This document shows, one piece after another, positions 27,231 through 35,676 of a stretch of 64,000 nt of DNA. The notes under the pieces are model-generated. The model was not told the origin of the DNA, ran no database searches, and saw nothing but the letters and a program-made list of their open reading frames with translations. Origin of the DNA: Bacteroidota bacterium (GTDB lineage Bacteria; Bacteroidota; Ignavibacteria; OLB7); the NCBI GenBank assembly GCA_018266795.1, contig JAFDZV010000007.1, forward strand, positions 1 through 64,000. Direction: 5' to 3'. The translations under genes were made by a program, and so were the position numbers. Every line of letters begins with the position of its first letter. Within the stretch, counting starts at the first letter, position 1.

Positions 27231-27291
27231 GCGCGGAGTAAACTCCGCGACAACAGAGCAGGACGTATCACGGATCAATCCTCTCCGTACT
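27231..27291 (+). repeat. CTCCGCGACAAC hairpin repeat plus shared downstream block
   Basis: Copy 4 of the GCGGAG..CTCCGCGACAAC element (27231-27254). The following ~37 bases (GTATCACGGATCAAT and on) match the sequence after CTGTGACAACACAGG at 36952-36995, so the repeat unit is longer than the hairpin alone. Confidence 0.65.
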
Positions 27292-27319
27292 CAGGAACTC
27301 CTGCCCCATGTGCGGCGCT

Positions 27320-28345
27320 CTATGCAGCCTCCAGCAGCCGCCGCACGATCTCCTGCGGCGAGACATTCTCGGACTCCGCATTGAAGTTGGTCACGATGCG
27401 ATGCCGAAGCACCGGCAACGCAATGGCGCGAACGTCCTCCACATCGGGGGTGAATCGCCCATGCAGCACTGCGCGCGTCTTCGCGCCGAGAATCAGGTAC
27501 TGCGACGCCCGCGGCCCCGCGCCATAGGCGATGAACTCCTTTGCAAACGGTGCGGCGCCTGCGCTGGCCGGACGCGTCATGCCGACCAGCCGTACTGCAT
27601 ACTCCACAACGTTGTCCGCGACGGGCACGCGTCGCACCAGATGCTGCGCATCGATGATCTGCGAGCCGTTCAGCACCTTGGAGAGCGTTGGAACGAATCC
27701 GGCAGTGGTCTGCTTCACGATCTGCACCTCCTCGGCAAACGAGGGATAGTCCAGCCAGAGATTGAACATGAAGCGGTCCAGCTGAGCCTCGGGGAGCGGA
27801 TAGGTTCCCTCCTGCTCTATCGGATTCTGTGTGGCCAGCACGAAGAACGGATCGGGGAGCGGATAGGTATGGCCGGCGGCGGTAACGTGGTGCTCCTGCA
27901 TGGACTCCAGCAGCGCCGCCTGCGTCTTCGGCGGCGTGCGGTTGATCTCGTCGGCCAGAACGATGTTTGCGAACACCGGCCCCTTGACGAACCGGAACAT
28001 CTTCTCGCCGGTGCTCATGTTGTCCTCGATCACCTCCGTGCCGGTGATATCGGAGGGCATCAGGTCCGGTGTGAACTGAATACGGTTGAAGGTGAGATCG
28101 AGCACCTCGGCGAGCGTCCGGATCAACAGCGTCTTTGCGAGGCCCGGCACGCCCACCAGCATGCAGTGGCCGCGCGCCACGAGCGATATGAGAAGCTGCT
28201 CGACGATCGCATCCTGCCCCACGATCACCTTGGCGATCTCCGCACGGATGGCTGTATATGCTTTCTGGAGATTCTGAACTTCTTCGACGTCGTTGGCCAC
28301 GGCCGAATCCTGATTGAAAGAAGGAGTGATTAGAGTTTCCGGCAA
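27320..28345 (-). CDS. moxR: MoxR-family AAA+ ATPase
   Basis: 341 aa. The sequence includes KVIVGQDAIVEQLL, Walker A-type GVPGLAKTLLI, the IQFTPDLMPSDITG segment specific to MoxR, Walker B LADEINRTPPKTQAALLE, HVTAAG and sensor-type LATQNPIEQEGTYPLPEAQLDRF. MoxR proteins act as chaperone ATPases, usually with DUF58 and vWA partners encoded immediately downstream. No such genes are present here: downstream lie repeats and the convergent CHRD gene. The track start is TTG 28345; a GTG about 16 codons later is another option and there is no ATG in the first 40 codons. Confidence 0.92.
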   Translation of the reverse strand: MPETLITPSFNQDSAVANDVEEVQNLQKAYTAIRAEIAKVIVGQDAIVEQLLISLVARGHCMLVGVPGLAKTLLIRTLAEVLDLTFNRIQFTPDLMPSDITGTEVIEDNMSTGEKMFRFVKGPVFANIVLADEINRTPPKTQAALLESMQEHHVTAAGHTYPLPDPFFVLATQNPIEQEGTYPLPEAQLDRFMFNLWLDYPSFAEEVQIVKQTTAGFVPTLSKVLNGSQIIDAQHLVRRVPVADNVVEYAVRLVGMTRPASAGAAPFAKEFIAYGAGPRASQYLILGAKTRAVLHGRFTPDVEDVRAIALPVLRHRIVTNFNAESENVSPQEIVRRLLEAA

Positions 28346-28567
28346 AACCGGATGGCAATGGCCTGCCTGCCGGCCTTGCAGCGACTATGGAGAGAAACTC
28401 TCAACAGCTCTGGAGCAGACAGACGAAGCGGACACCTGTCTGTTGAAGACTCTCAATATAGGAATGCCGGACTATCGCGCCCCGGTCATTCTCCATCCAC
28501 AGACGGGCGTACGGCCGTCGTTCCCATGCATTCATCAGCAGCCGTCGTGGTCCCTCACGCCGGGCCT

Positions 28568-29758
28568 TCACGCCGGGAGCGAGGACGGATCGGGAAGGAC
28601 GGAGCCGCCAAGCCGCTCCGACGCAGGCCCGGCAATGCCAAGCTCCACGAGATCGCAACATGCCGCGAACGCATCGTCCACCGCGATCGACGCAACCGAG
28701 TCGGCATCGGCGGATACCAGCATGCGGCACGGTACTCCGTACGGTCCCCAGTCCGTAGCGGCCACGTTGCCGGCATACATGGCGGCAACCGGCCTGTGCG
28801 TGGCGGAGGCCATGTGAACGATTCCGGTATCCGAGCTGAAGAGCATCACGCACCGCTCCACCACGGCGGCAACTTCGAGCACGTCATCCGTGGGCGGATA
28901 CGCGTTCACCATCCCGCCGGCACCGCAGCTCGCAACCAGACGCTCCGCAAGCGAACGATCGTCCGGCATCGCCAGCAGCAGCAGCGGGATCAGCGGATAT
29001 CGTTCGCGAAGCAGAGTCGCCAGCCGCTCGTAATTGTCGGCGGGCCAGACATTGCGCGCATGGCTCACCGAGAGATTCATCAGCAGATACGGACCGTCGC
29101 CCGCCGCCGTCCCGCGCAGACGATGCACGGCGTTGTTCCGTGAGGTCTCACCGATAGCCAGGTACGGATGGATGCTCACCGCCTCCGGATCGATATCGAT
29201 CACATCGCACAGCACGTGCGGCACGCGGTCCCACATCGATTGAAGAATCGCCGCCGAACGCGACTGCACATTGAAGTAGGCACCATACGCTTCGCTCTTC
29301 CAGATCGTTCCCTTCACCGCACGTCGTCCGCCGATCAGGTTGGCGACGATTCCCACCTTCGAACTGCGGCCGAAGATTGCGCAGATGATCGCATCGTACC
29401 GCTCGCGGCGCGCCTCGCGAATCGCGTGCAGCAGACCACGCAGACCGGAGCGCAGCTCGATGATCCGGTCCACATTCGGATCCATCTCGATTACGCGCCG
29501 GTTTCGCGGCGAGGCCATCACATCGATCGCAACCGACGGGTTGAGCCGCTTCAACAACTCGAGAGCCGGGAGCGTGGTGATCATGTCGCCGATGGCATCG
29601 TACCGAAGGAAGAGCACGCGGCGGAGGTCCCGTGCCTTCAGCTTCCGCTCCAGCGGCCTGTTGCGCCAGACACGACGGAGCGCAGCCATCCAGAAGCGCC
29701 GGTTCAGCACTTCGAGCGGCTTCAGCCTGCGTCCGATGCGGGAGAGGATCTGGCTCAT
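28568..29758 (-). CDS. Glycosyltransferase family 9 (heptosyltransferase-like)
   Basis: 396 aa from ATG 29758. GT9 hallmarks: VLFLRYDAIGDMITTLPALELLK at the N-terminus (nucleophile-positioning DAIGD), LMNLSVSHARNVWPADNY at the start of the donor domain, and FSSDTGIVHMASATHRP as the ADP-heptose-binding motif. It would add a heptose or related sugar to a lipopolysaccharide core from the cytoplasmic side. The N-terminal basic extension of ~45 residues is not typical. Monocistronic; the 222 bp after the MoxR start region includes fragments of the CCTTGCAG repeat. Confidence 0.88.
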   Translation of the reverse strand: MSQILSRIGRRLKPLEVLNRRFWMAALRRVWRNRPLERKLKARDLRRVLFLRYDAIGDMITTLPALELLKRLNPSVAIDVMASPRNRRVIEMDPNVDRIIELRSGLRGLLHAIREARRERYDAIICAIFGRSSKVGIVANLIGGRRAVKGTIWKSEAYGAYFNVQSRSAAILQSMWDRVPHVLCDVIDIDPEAVSIHPYLAIGETSRNNAVHRLRGTAAGDGPYLLMNLSVSHARNVWPADNYERLATLLRERYPLIPLLLLAMPDDRSLAERLVASCGAGGMVNAYPPTDDVLEVAAVVERCVMLFSSDTGIVHMASATHRPVAAMYAGNVAATDWGPYGVPCRMLVSADADSVASIAVDDAFAACCDLVELGIAGPASERLGGSVLPDPSSLPA

Positions 29759-29847
29759 GCGTACCGATGGAACCGTAGGGATGCGCCGGGCGGACCGCCC
29801 GGCGCGACGAGGCAGCGCCGCGTGACAACATATGGGACAGGGACGGT

Positions 29848-30465
29848 CTACACGAACGCTTCCAGCTCCTCGCGGCTTGCGATCCGGATTCCGAGATCGC
29901 TTACTAGGCCGTTGTCGAGCCCGTAGATCCATCCATGCACGGCAAGCTCCTGTTCGCGCTCCCATGCATCCTGCACGATCGTTGTATGCGCTACGTTCAG
30001 AACCTGTTCGGTGACGTTCAGCTCGCACAACCTGTTCACGCGTTTCTCTCCCTCCAGCCCTTCCAGGTCCGCCATTCTCTTCATCATCACGTCCTGAATA
30101 TGCCGCAGCCAGTTATCGATCAGGCCCAGACGGCGGCCTTCGAGCGCTGCCCGAACACCGCCGCAGCCGTAATGTCCGCAGACGATGATGTGCTTCACCT
30201 TCAATACATCCACCGCGAACTGAATCACGGAGAGGCAGTTGAGGTCTGTATGCACCACCACATTCGCAACGTTGCGATGGACGAAAAGTTCGCCCGGCAT
30301 AAGGTTCACGATCTCGTTCGCGGGAACGCGGCTGTCCGAACAGCCGATCCAGAGATACTCCGGTGTCTGCTGCTCCGAAAGTTTCCGGAAGAACTCCGGA
30401 TCGCGGGCGTTCATGGAGTCCGCCCAGCTGCGATTGTTGTCCAGAAGGTGTTCGAGCGTCTGCAT
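29848..30465 (-). CDS. can: Beta-class carbonic anhydrase
   Basis: 205 aa, full length for the family. Zinc ligands are in CSDSRVP (Cys, with the Asp-Arg dyad) and HYGCGG (His-x2-Cys). Flanking signatures FVHRNVANVV and SVIQFAVDVLKVKHIIVCGH are typical. It interconverts CO2 and bicarbonate in the cytoplasm, supplying carboxylases or buffering pH. No operon partner. The C-terminal WIYGLDNGLVSDLG matches the dimer-interface end of the beta class. Confidence 0.96.
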   Translation of the reverse strand: MQTLEHLLDNNRSWADSMNARDPEFFRKLSEQQTPEYLWIGCSDSRVPANEIVNLMPGELFVHRNVANVVVHTDLNCLSVIQFAVDVLKVKHIIVCGHYGCGGVRAALEGRRLGLIDNWLRHIQDVMMKRMADLEGLEGEKRVNRLCELNVTEQVLNVAHTTIVQDAWEREQELAVHGWIYGLDNGLVSDLGIRIASREELEAFV

Positions 30466-30559
30466 CGTGTTGATTATCAGGATTGCCAGTCGGGAGGTAC
30501 CATCGGGTTGCGGAATCGACTGCGCGGAGGAGGCGCAGGCCGGGGAGCCGTACGGGATT

Positions 30560-31723
30560 TCACCCCAGGCCTCTGGTCCGGGTTCGGTAGGCCGTGATTG
30601 CGCCGATCACGGAAGTGAGAAGAACGCCGAGAACGAACGTCCCCGGCACCACCACAACCACCAGCGCAATGCCGTCGCCATACCGATAGGTATGCGAGAG
30701 ATGCCCCTGGAAGAGGGAGCGAAGCAACGTCCCTTCCAGCAGCCCGGCCGCGAGCATTCCGCCGGCACAGAGAAGGCCGATGCCGATGGCGCCGGCGGCG
30801 GCGGCGACCACCCGGCTTCCGCCGCGCAGCCCCAGCCGGCCGAGCTTCCGTCCGCTCACCACACAGAGCACGAGCGCGAGCACGCCCATGACATGCATCG
30901 GCAGCGACTCCGCAACATACAGCCGGAACGCCGACGGCTGCGGCGGGCGGATCGAGATCGAGATCGCATCGGCGGGCACGCCGTTGTACTCGCCGGCAAG
31001 CGTGTCTCCGCGCCGCTGCATCGCAGGCGCCGCCGCCGCCTCCCACTGCGGCGGCAGCAGGACGCGCGCATGAAGCGTACCGAATCCGCTCCACCTGCGA
31101 GCAGGTGCCAGCACGTAGCCCAGCTGCCAGACATCCGAGGGGCCGCGGCTTCCGTTGCGCGTCAGCAGCACGTTGTAGAGAACGCGGATGGTATGAACAC
31201 CCGGCGGAATGGTAATGTGAAAGCGGAAGACCGGAACCCGCTGTGTGTCCGGCTCACCGGTTACGGCAGGGCCGAAGTTTCGGTGATCCTGAACGGCGGC
31301 CTCGTAGCGAAGCGAATCACCGGCGCCGAACTCCGGTGTGTACAGAGGCGGCATCCACTGCGGCGGCAGCGCGGCGGAATCCACCGTCACTCCCTGCACG
31401 GCGGAGGAATCGAGCACCACACGGTACGACCCCGCGCCCCAGTGGCCGTAGGCGGCGGCAACGAACACAAGTTCCAGGCTCCGCCCGGCGCCGTCGTTCC
31501 GCACAACGTAGAGCGCGTTGACGGTGCCGATGGAACTGTCCGGCACCTGATGCAGATCGATCAGCAGATGCTCCTCTGCGATATGCAGGGAATCGAGAAC
31601 TGCGGAGGGCTCGCCAACCGCGTCACCTTCATGGATCGGGTTGGCCATGTTTGCCGTGGCTGACGGCCGGGTGAAGAGTGCGAGGATTGCGACCAGAACG
31701 ATCGCACGGATTGGCAGACGCAT
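30560..31723 (-). CDS. Exported/membrane protein with C-terminal transmembrane segments (387 aa)
   Basis: Signal peptide MRLPIRAIVLVAILALFTRP..ATA, then a ~230-residue beta-rich extracytoplasmic region (DSSIGTVNALYVVRNDG; FRFHITIPPGVHTIRVLYNV). At least four hydrophobic helices follow (MHVMGVLALVLCVV; AAAAGAIGIGLLCAGGML; IALVVVVVPGTFVLGVLLTSVIG). Architecture suggests a membrane-anchored sensor or assembly protein; no family recognised. A TATCTTCG box ends 4 nt before the ATG, so the mRNA may be leaderless. Confidence 0.75.
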   Translation of the reverse strand: MRLPIRAIVLVAILALFTRPSATANMANPIHEGDAVGEPSAVLDSLHIAEEHLLIDLHQVPDSSIGTVNALYVVRNDGAGRSLELVFVAAAYGHWGAGSYRVVLDSSAVQGVTVDSAALPPQWMPPLYTPEFGAGDSLRYEAAVQDHRNFGPAVTGEPDTQRVPVFRFHITIPPGVHTIRVLYNVLLTRNGSRGPSDVWQLGYVLAPARRWSGFGTLHARVLLPPQWEAAAAPAMQRRGDTLAGEYNGVPADAISISIRPPQPSAFRLYVAESLPMHVMGVLALVLCVVSGRKLGRLGLRGGSRVVAAAAGAIGIGLLCAGGMLAAGLLEGTLLRSLFQGHLSHTYRYGDGIALVVVVVPGTFVLGVLLTSVIGAITAYRTRTRGLG

Positions 31724-31727
31724 GTGG

Positions 31728-31735
31728 CGAAGATA
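31728..31735 (-). promoter_or_regulatory. Putative -7 box (TATCTTCG), 4 nt before a start codon
   Basis: Minus-strand TATCTTCG is followed by CCAC and the ATG at 31723, the same geometry as at 9548 and 43930. Confidence 0.4.
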
Positions 31736-32239
31736 ATGATTGATGGCCAGTAGTCGTGTGGTTCGCAGAAGGAGCCTGTCCCGCCGACGGCGACACACCG
31801 ACCATGGCCGGCAGCAGGGAATATCAACCTCCGGCAACAGCCATTGCGAGAAACTCACTCAGGACTGTGTCGCGGTATTCCCCGGCAATGGCCGTCGATG
31901 ATGTGGCAGACGCAACCCGATGTCGTTGGTGAGACACGCAACCCGTTATCAGCAGGCACCCCGCTTCGCGATGCCGAGCCATCCTCCGGCCATCGCATAC
32001 CAACACCGCCATGCACCAGGGGAACAATCTCTCTGCAGGAGCCGCGCTCTTCGTTCCTTCCGAGCTCCGCCAGGAGCCCCCTCTCTGTCACCGTGAAAGC
32101 ACAGGCCGCTCCCTGCGGGGAGCTGAATGATGGTGAGGAGATGGTATCGACTACAGATGGGGTGGAGCGCACTGCTCTCTCCGACATCTCGGTGCCGCCA
32201 TGCACTTCAGCCGATCGGAAGAACGGACGAACAGTGGGT

Positions 32240-32320
32240 GGCGGACTTCCACGCTGCCGACCCGCAACCTGTGCCGGCCGGCATCACGGTCCGCTCGGCG
32301 GAGCGATACGCCGCGCGGGA
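32240..32320 (-). repeat. Mosaic repeat module A, inverted partial copy 3
   Basis: The minus strand contains GCCGAGCGGACCGTGATGCC and GGCCGGCACAGGTTGC, matching the first ~80 bp of module A at 9338 and 23986. Confidence 0.65.
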
Positions 32321-32397
32321 AAGGTTGCCCCCCGCCCCGGTGTTATGCCGGCATGCATCACGTGTCTGGGTGCATGAGCAGCTTCGAAGGGCGATAC

Positions 32398-33036
32398 ATG
32401 CCGCTGCGGCCGGATGCCGCGCGCTTCGCAAGGCGGACGGAGCGCACCGGAGGCGCAGACCGCCCGGGATATCGCACCGCGACAGGATGCACCGCGACCG
32501 TATGTATCATGGCGGTATGCGTCGCCGTCGCGGTCGTCCTGCCACTGCAGACGGCGCATGCACAGACAAGCGGCTCCGCATCCGGGCATCGTTTCTCCTT
32601 CCCATTCATCTTCGGCTACCACATGACGTTCGGCGCGGACGGCATCGGCGGCCACCATCTCAACCTCGGCTTCGGCCTGATAAGCAATCGGGTACTGAAC
32701 GATACAACGGTCGGGGATCTCGTTCCGGCATTGGTCTGGACCGCGACGGTGGAAGCAGGGTACAGCAAAGGGAAGCTGGTGTTCGCTCCGATGGTCTCGG
32801 GATATCTGGCGGGCGGCCTCACCCTCGGGTTCAACGTGGGGCTGTTGACGGATGGCCGTGAGTTCCGAGCCCTGATTCGCCCGCTCTTCGGCGTCGGAGT
32901 TGCGCCGGAGGATGACGGCTTTGCACTCACCTACGGCTACACGCTCACACTCCCGTGGAGCCAGGAGATGGTTGCGCGAAGCACCGGCGCGATCGACCTG
33001 ATGAAGGGGGCGTGGAGACGCCCGCAGAATCCGTAG
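32398..33036 (+). CDS. Exported, barrel-like protein of unknown function
   Basis: From ATG 32398 the protein is 212 aa with a long polar leader and then a hydrophobic signal core (IMAVCVAVAVVLPLQTAHAQ). Starting at ATG 32509 would make this a conventional 26-residue signal peptide. The mature part alternates glycine-rich beta strands (HHLNLGFGLISN, VEAGYSKGKLVF, LAGGLTLGFNVGLL, YGYTLTLPW), as small outer-membrane barrels or lipocalin-like proteins do. No family recognised. The 5' part of the longer open frame overlaps repeat module A and is not believed coding. Confidence 0.6.
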   Translation: MPLRPDAARFARRTERTGGADRPGYRTATGCTATVCIMAVCVAVAVVLPLQTAHAQTSGSASGHRFSFPFIFGYHMTFGADGIGGHHLNLGFGLISNRVLNDTTVGDLVPALVWTATVEAGYSKGKLVFAPMVSGYLAGGLTLGFNVGLLTDGREFRALIRPLFGVGVAPEDDGFALTYGYTLTLPWSQEMVARSTGAIDLMKGAWRRPQNP

Positions 33037-33150
33037 GCGCGCGCGCATGTTTGCCGGCACCGGCAGCGCGCGAACATGGCATCGCATGTCGCGGACTCGT
33101 ATGTTCACCACCAGTTCCCCCACCTTCCCGATCACTTCGGAAACGTAACC

Positions 33151-33597
33151 ATGCATCGACAATCATCGCACGGCAACGGCGCCGGCAGTCTGCTCGCAAC
33201 ACCATTCGGAACCGGACTCGCGCCTGCGCTTCTCCGGTTGTGGGTCGGCATCATGCTCATCACGCACGGCACGGGCAAGGTCATGGGTGGCATGGAGAAG
33301 TTCACCGCAGGCGTCACGAAGCTGGGCTTCCCGGCTCCGGAGGCCTTTGCCTGGGCCGCAGCTCTCTCGGAGTTCGCCGGCGGAATCGCGCTCGTACTTG
33401 GCCTCGGCACGCGTGTTGCATGCATCTTCATCTGCTGCACAATGTTCGTCGCGGCATTCGTGCAGAATGCAGGAAAGCCGTTCTCCCAACAGGAGCTCGC
33501 CGTCACCTATCTCGTTCTTGCCATTGTGATCTTCATCGCAGGTCCCGGCCGCTACAGCATCGATGCGCTCCTGACCCGGTCGGTCCGCCGAACGTGA
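33151..33597 (+). CDS. DoxX-family membrane protein
   Basis: 148 aa with four transmembrane helices. DoxX/DoxD-like features: LRLWVGIMLITHGTGKVMGG in helix 1, FAWAAALSEFAGGIALVLGLGTRVAC (the conserved E-x2-G-G in helix 2-3) and a final YLVLAIVIFIAGPGRYSID. DoxX proteins are inner-membrane proteins associated with redox or quinone homeostasis; the exact reaction is unknown. ATG 33151 is the best start since the residues before it are polar and unrelated. Monocistronic. Confidence 0.9.
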   Translation: MHRQSSHGNGAGSLLATPFGTGLAPALLRLWVGIMLITHGTGKVMGGMEKFTAGVTKLGFPAPEAFAWAAALSEFAGGIALVLGLGTRVACIFICCTMFVAAFVQNAGKPFSQQELAVTYLVLAIVIFIAGPGRYSIDALLTRSVRRT

Positions 33598-33890
33598 TGG
33601 TGCAGCAGAATGTGATGGTACACTAGAACACGATGGTGCACGCGGAAGGCCCGCCCGCGTGCACGCTCACGTTTTCCGCAGCATGTTCGTCACGGAGTGA
33701 AGACGCACACGCGAATGGCACGGACCGCCCCATCGGGTTGAAGATACCGGCGGCGAAGCGGGACGTGTGAGCTTCAATCGAATAATCTGACGCACGTCAT
33801 GGATCCAGGACTCAACCCCATGCTATGTTTGACGCAGGATGTGACACACGGCATGCAGGACCGAATTCCGAAACACTGGAGGTTACGACG

Positions 33891-34217
33891 ATGTCAACGA
33901 GAAAGCTGGATCAACAGGAGTGGGGCTCATACTTCGATCGGATCACGAAGTCCCTCACACATGAGCATATGCCGATCTACACGGAAGTGCGCGTGATGGA
34001 ACAGAACGTGGGCTCGCAGACGGAGACGTCCTGGACGCCGCTGATCGGCATCACGTTCAACTACCGGGCAAACACGCTGGAGGTGGCCACGGACCCGATC
34101 GATCACACGATCGCGGCACCGAGCGAGATCTATGTGATGGAGGATGCGCAGGGACTCCCCACCACAGTGGAAGTTCTCTCCGCGGAGACGAAGCAGGTGA
34201 TCGAGCTGCGCTACTGA
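33891..34217 (+). CDS. DUF5335-family protein
   Basis: 108 aa. ATG 33891 is preceded by GGAGGTTA, a strong ribosome site. The family pattern is visible: WGSYFDRITKSL at the start, PLIGITFNYRANTLEVATD, then IDHTIAAPSEIYVMEDAQGL and a final VIELRY. Small soluble protein of unknown function, seen in varied bacteria. There is no signal peptide and no operon partner. Confidence 0.8.
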   Translation: MSTRKLDQQEWGSYFDRITKSLTHEHMPIYTEVRVMEQNVGSQTETSWTPLIGITFNYRANTLEVATDPIDHTIAAPSEIYVMEDAQGLPTTVEVLSAETKQVIELRY

Positions 34218-34360
34218 GCGGCAGCGGCTCCCTCTGAGCGTTGCAACTCCGTTGCGAAGGACGCCGCCGGATCAGATGAAGGGCTCCGGCGCAATGGGTT
34301 GTCGCAACCGTTTCCCGCGCATCTGCCTTGCACGGAGCGCGGAGCAGGTCCGCAGATGCG

Positions 34361-35596
34361 CTATTGCACGATGAGCCGGAGCGTGGTTCTTCGCACGCCG
34401 GATCGGATCTCCACGATGTAGGGGCCGGGCGCAAGCCCGCCTACGTTCAATCGAGCCGTGGCAGTTCCATCCGGCACGGCTGAGGCACCTGCAGATTGCC
34501 CCAGGCAATCGAAGATGCGGACCGAGGCGCCCTCCCAACCTGACGGGAGAGTGAGGAGCGCATGCCCGTGCGAGGGATTGGGCGCGATGGCAGGAGCCGT
34601 GGCGCCGTTGTCATGAGCGGCAACCCCGCTCGCGAGAAAATCGAGCTGCCACCAGTCACCATAATCCGCCGTATCGAGATCGCCGCCAAGGCCTACGTAC
34701 GCGCTGTTCCCCACGACGGCGGCGCTGGCAAGCAGACGCCCCGGAGTTCCCGGCATCACCGTGTAGAACGCCCACGTTCCCAGATCCGGATCGAAGCGAT
34801 AGATGTCCGTACGAAGCTCGCTGAAATCCGCCTCGCCCAATCCCACATACGCCTTCCCTGCGTACGTGAACGCAACGCACCCGGCGCGCGCCGGCTCCGG
34901 GAAGGGGCCGCGATCGCTCCACGCATTGGAATCGGGATCGTAGCGATAGACGTTGTGAATCTCCGTGCCGCGCACGAGGCCGGTGGCGATATATCCATAG
35001 TTGCCGAGGACGAAGGCTCCCACATAGAACGCACCGCCCACGATGATGTTCGCCTTGCGCGTCCAGACATCCTGCACGGGGTCGTATGCATACATGTCGC
35101 GCATCTCGCTGACAAGCAGACGCCCGGTAAATCCGCCCCCCACGTAGACCGTCCCGTTGATGTTCATGGCGAACGCACCGCTTCGCGTGGGCCCGGGAAG
35201 GTCCGCCCGCTGGGACCATGAATCCTTTGCGGCATCGTATGCCCACAGATCACGAAGCGTCACGGAGTCCTGGTCCAGGCCAAGGCCAACGTAGCCGACG
35301 TCCCCCACGGTAAAGGCCGTTGCATCCAGCCGTTCGGTCACAACGTTCGGAACGTCCTTCTTCCGGCTCCACCTGTGTGTGGTTACGCAGTAGCCGTAGC
35401 AATCGATGCTGTGCGTGCCACCGACAATGTAGACCGTGTCCCCGATCACGAACGTTGCCGCGCCGGTTCGAGCCCGGCCCGGAAGCGAGTCCAGTTGCGT
35501 CCAGACCTGCGCGTGAAGGGCCGGCTGCAGTAGGTGAAGAGTCGGCTGCAGCAGAACGAGGGTGAGAACCGACAGAAGTGGGTAGAGTGTTCTCAT
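34361..35596 (-). CDS. T9SS cargo: kelch-repeat propeller
   Basis: 411 aa with signal peptide (LLSVLTLVLLQPTLHLLQPALHAQ). Six kelch motifs of the form VYIVGG/VGLG...D...YD...W are seen: GDTVYIVGG, VGYVGLGLD...YDAAKDSW, GTVYVGGG...YDPVQDVW, YRYDPDSNAW, AYVGLGEAD..YRFDPDLGTW, SAYVGLGGD. They form a six-bladed beta-propeller. The C-terminus is a T9SS sorting domain (APNPSHGHALLTL, IFDCLGQ, LAPGPYIVEI, LRLIVQ). Surface protein, ligand unknown. ATG 35602 is two codons upstream and equally plausible. Confidence 0.85.
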   Translation of the reverse strand: MRTLYPLLSVLTLVLLQPTLHLLQPALHAQVWTQLDSLPGRARTGAATFVIGDTVYIVGGTHSIDCYGYCVTTHRWSRKKDVPNVVTERLDATAFTVGDVGYVGLGLDQDSVTLRDLWAYDAAKDSWSQRADLPGPTRSGAFAMNINGTVYVGGGFTGRLLVSEMRDMYAYDPVQDVWTRKANIIVGGAFYVGAFVLGNYGYIATGLVRGTEIHNVYRYDPDSNAWSDRGPFPEPARAGCVAFTYAGKAYVGLGEADFSELRTDIYRFDPDLGTWAFYTVMPGTPGRLLASAAVVGNSAYVGLGGDLDTADYGDWWQLDFLASGVAAHDNGATAPAIAPNPSHGHALLTLPSGWEGASVRIFDCLGQSAGASAVPDGTATARLNVGGLAPGPYIVEIRSGVRRTTLRLIVQ

Positions 35597-35676
35597 GTGC
35601 ATTGTTTCGGTTGATGTTGCCGAAGCCTGCGGAGAGTATAGCCATGCGGGACGTGACCGGCAATGAAAATGACGCA

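Larger units (their letters stand above)
31724..32397. other. Non-coding interval with repeat fragments
   Basis: Contains a short module B relative near 31868-31890 and an inverted partial module A at 32240-32320. No gene supported between the divergent genes, although an open frame extends into it from the right. Confidence 0.6.

Noticed and set aside
27320-28345. MoxR gene as part of the CHAT conflict system
   Set aside because: It lies about 29 kb away with many unrelated genes between, so no link is supported.
32127-32861. Open frames reading through repeat module A as protein
   Set aside because: Copies of module A contain frame-shifting indels relative to one another, so the shared peptide-like string is only a by-product of DNA similarity.
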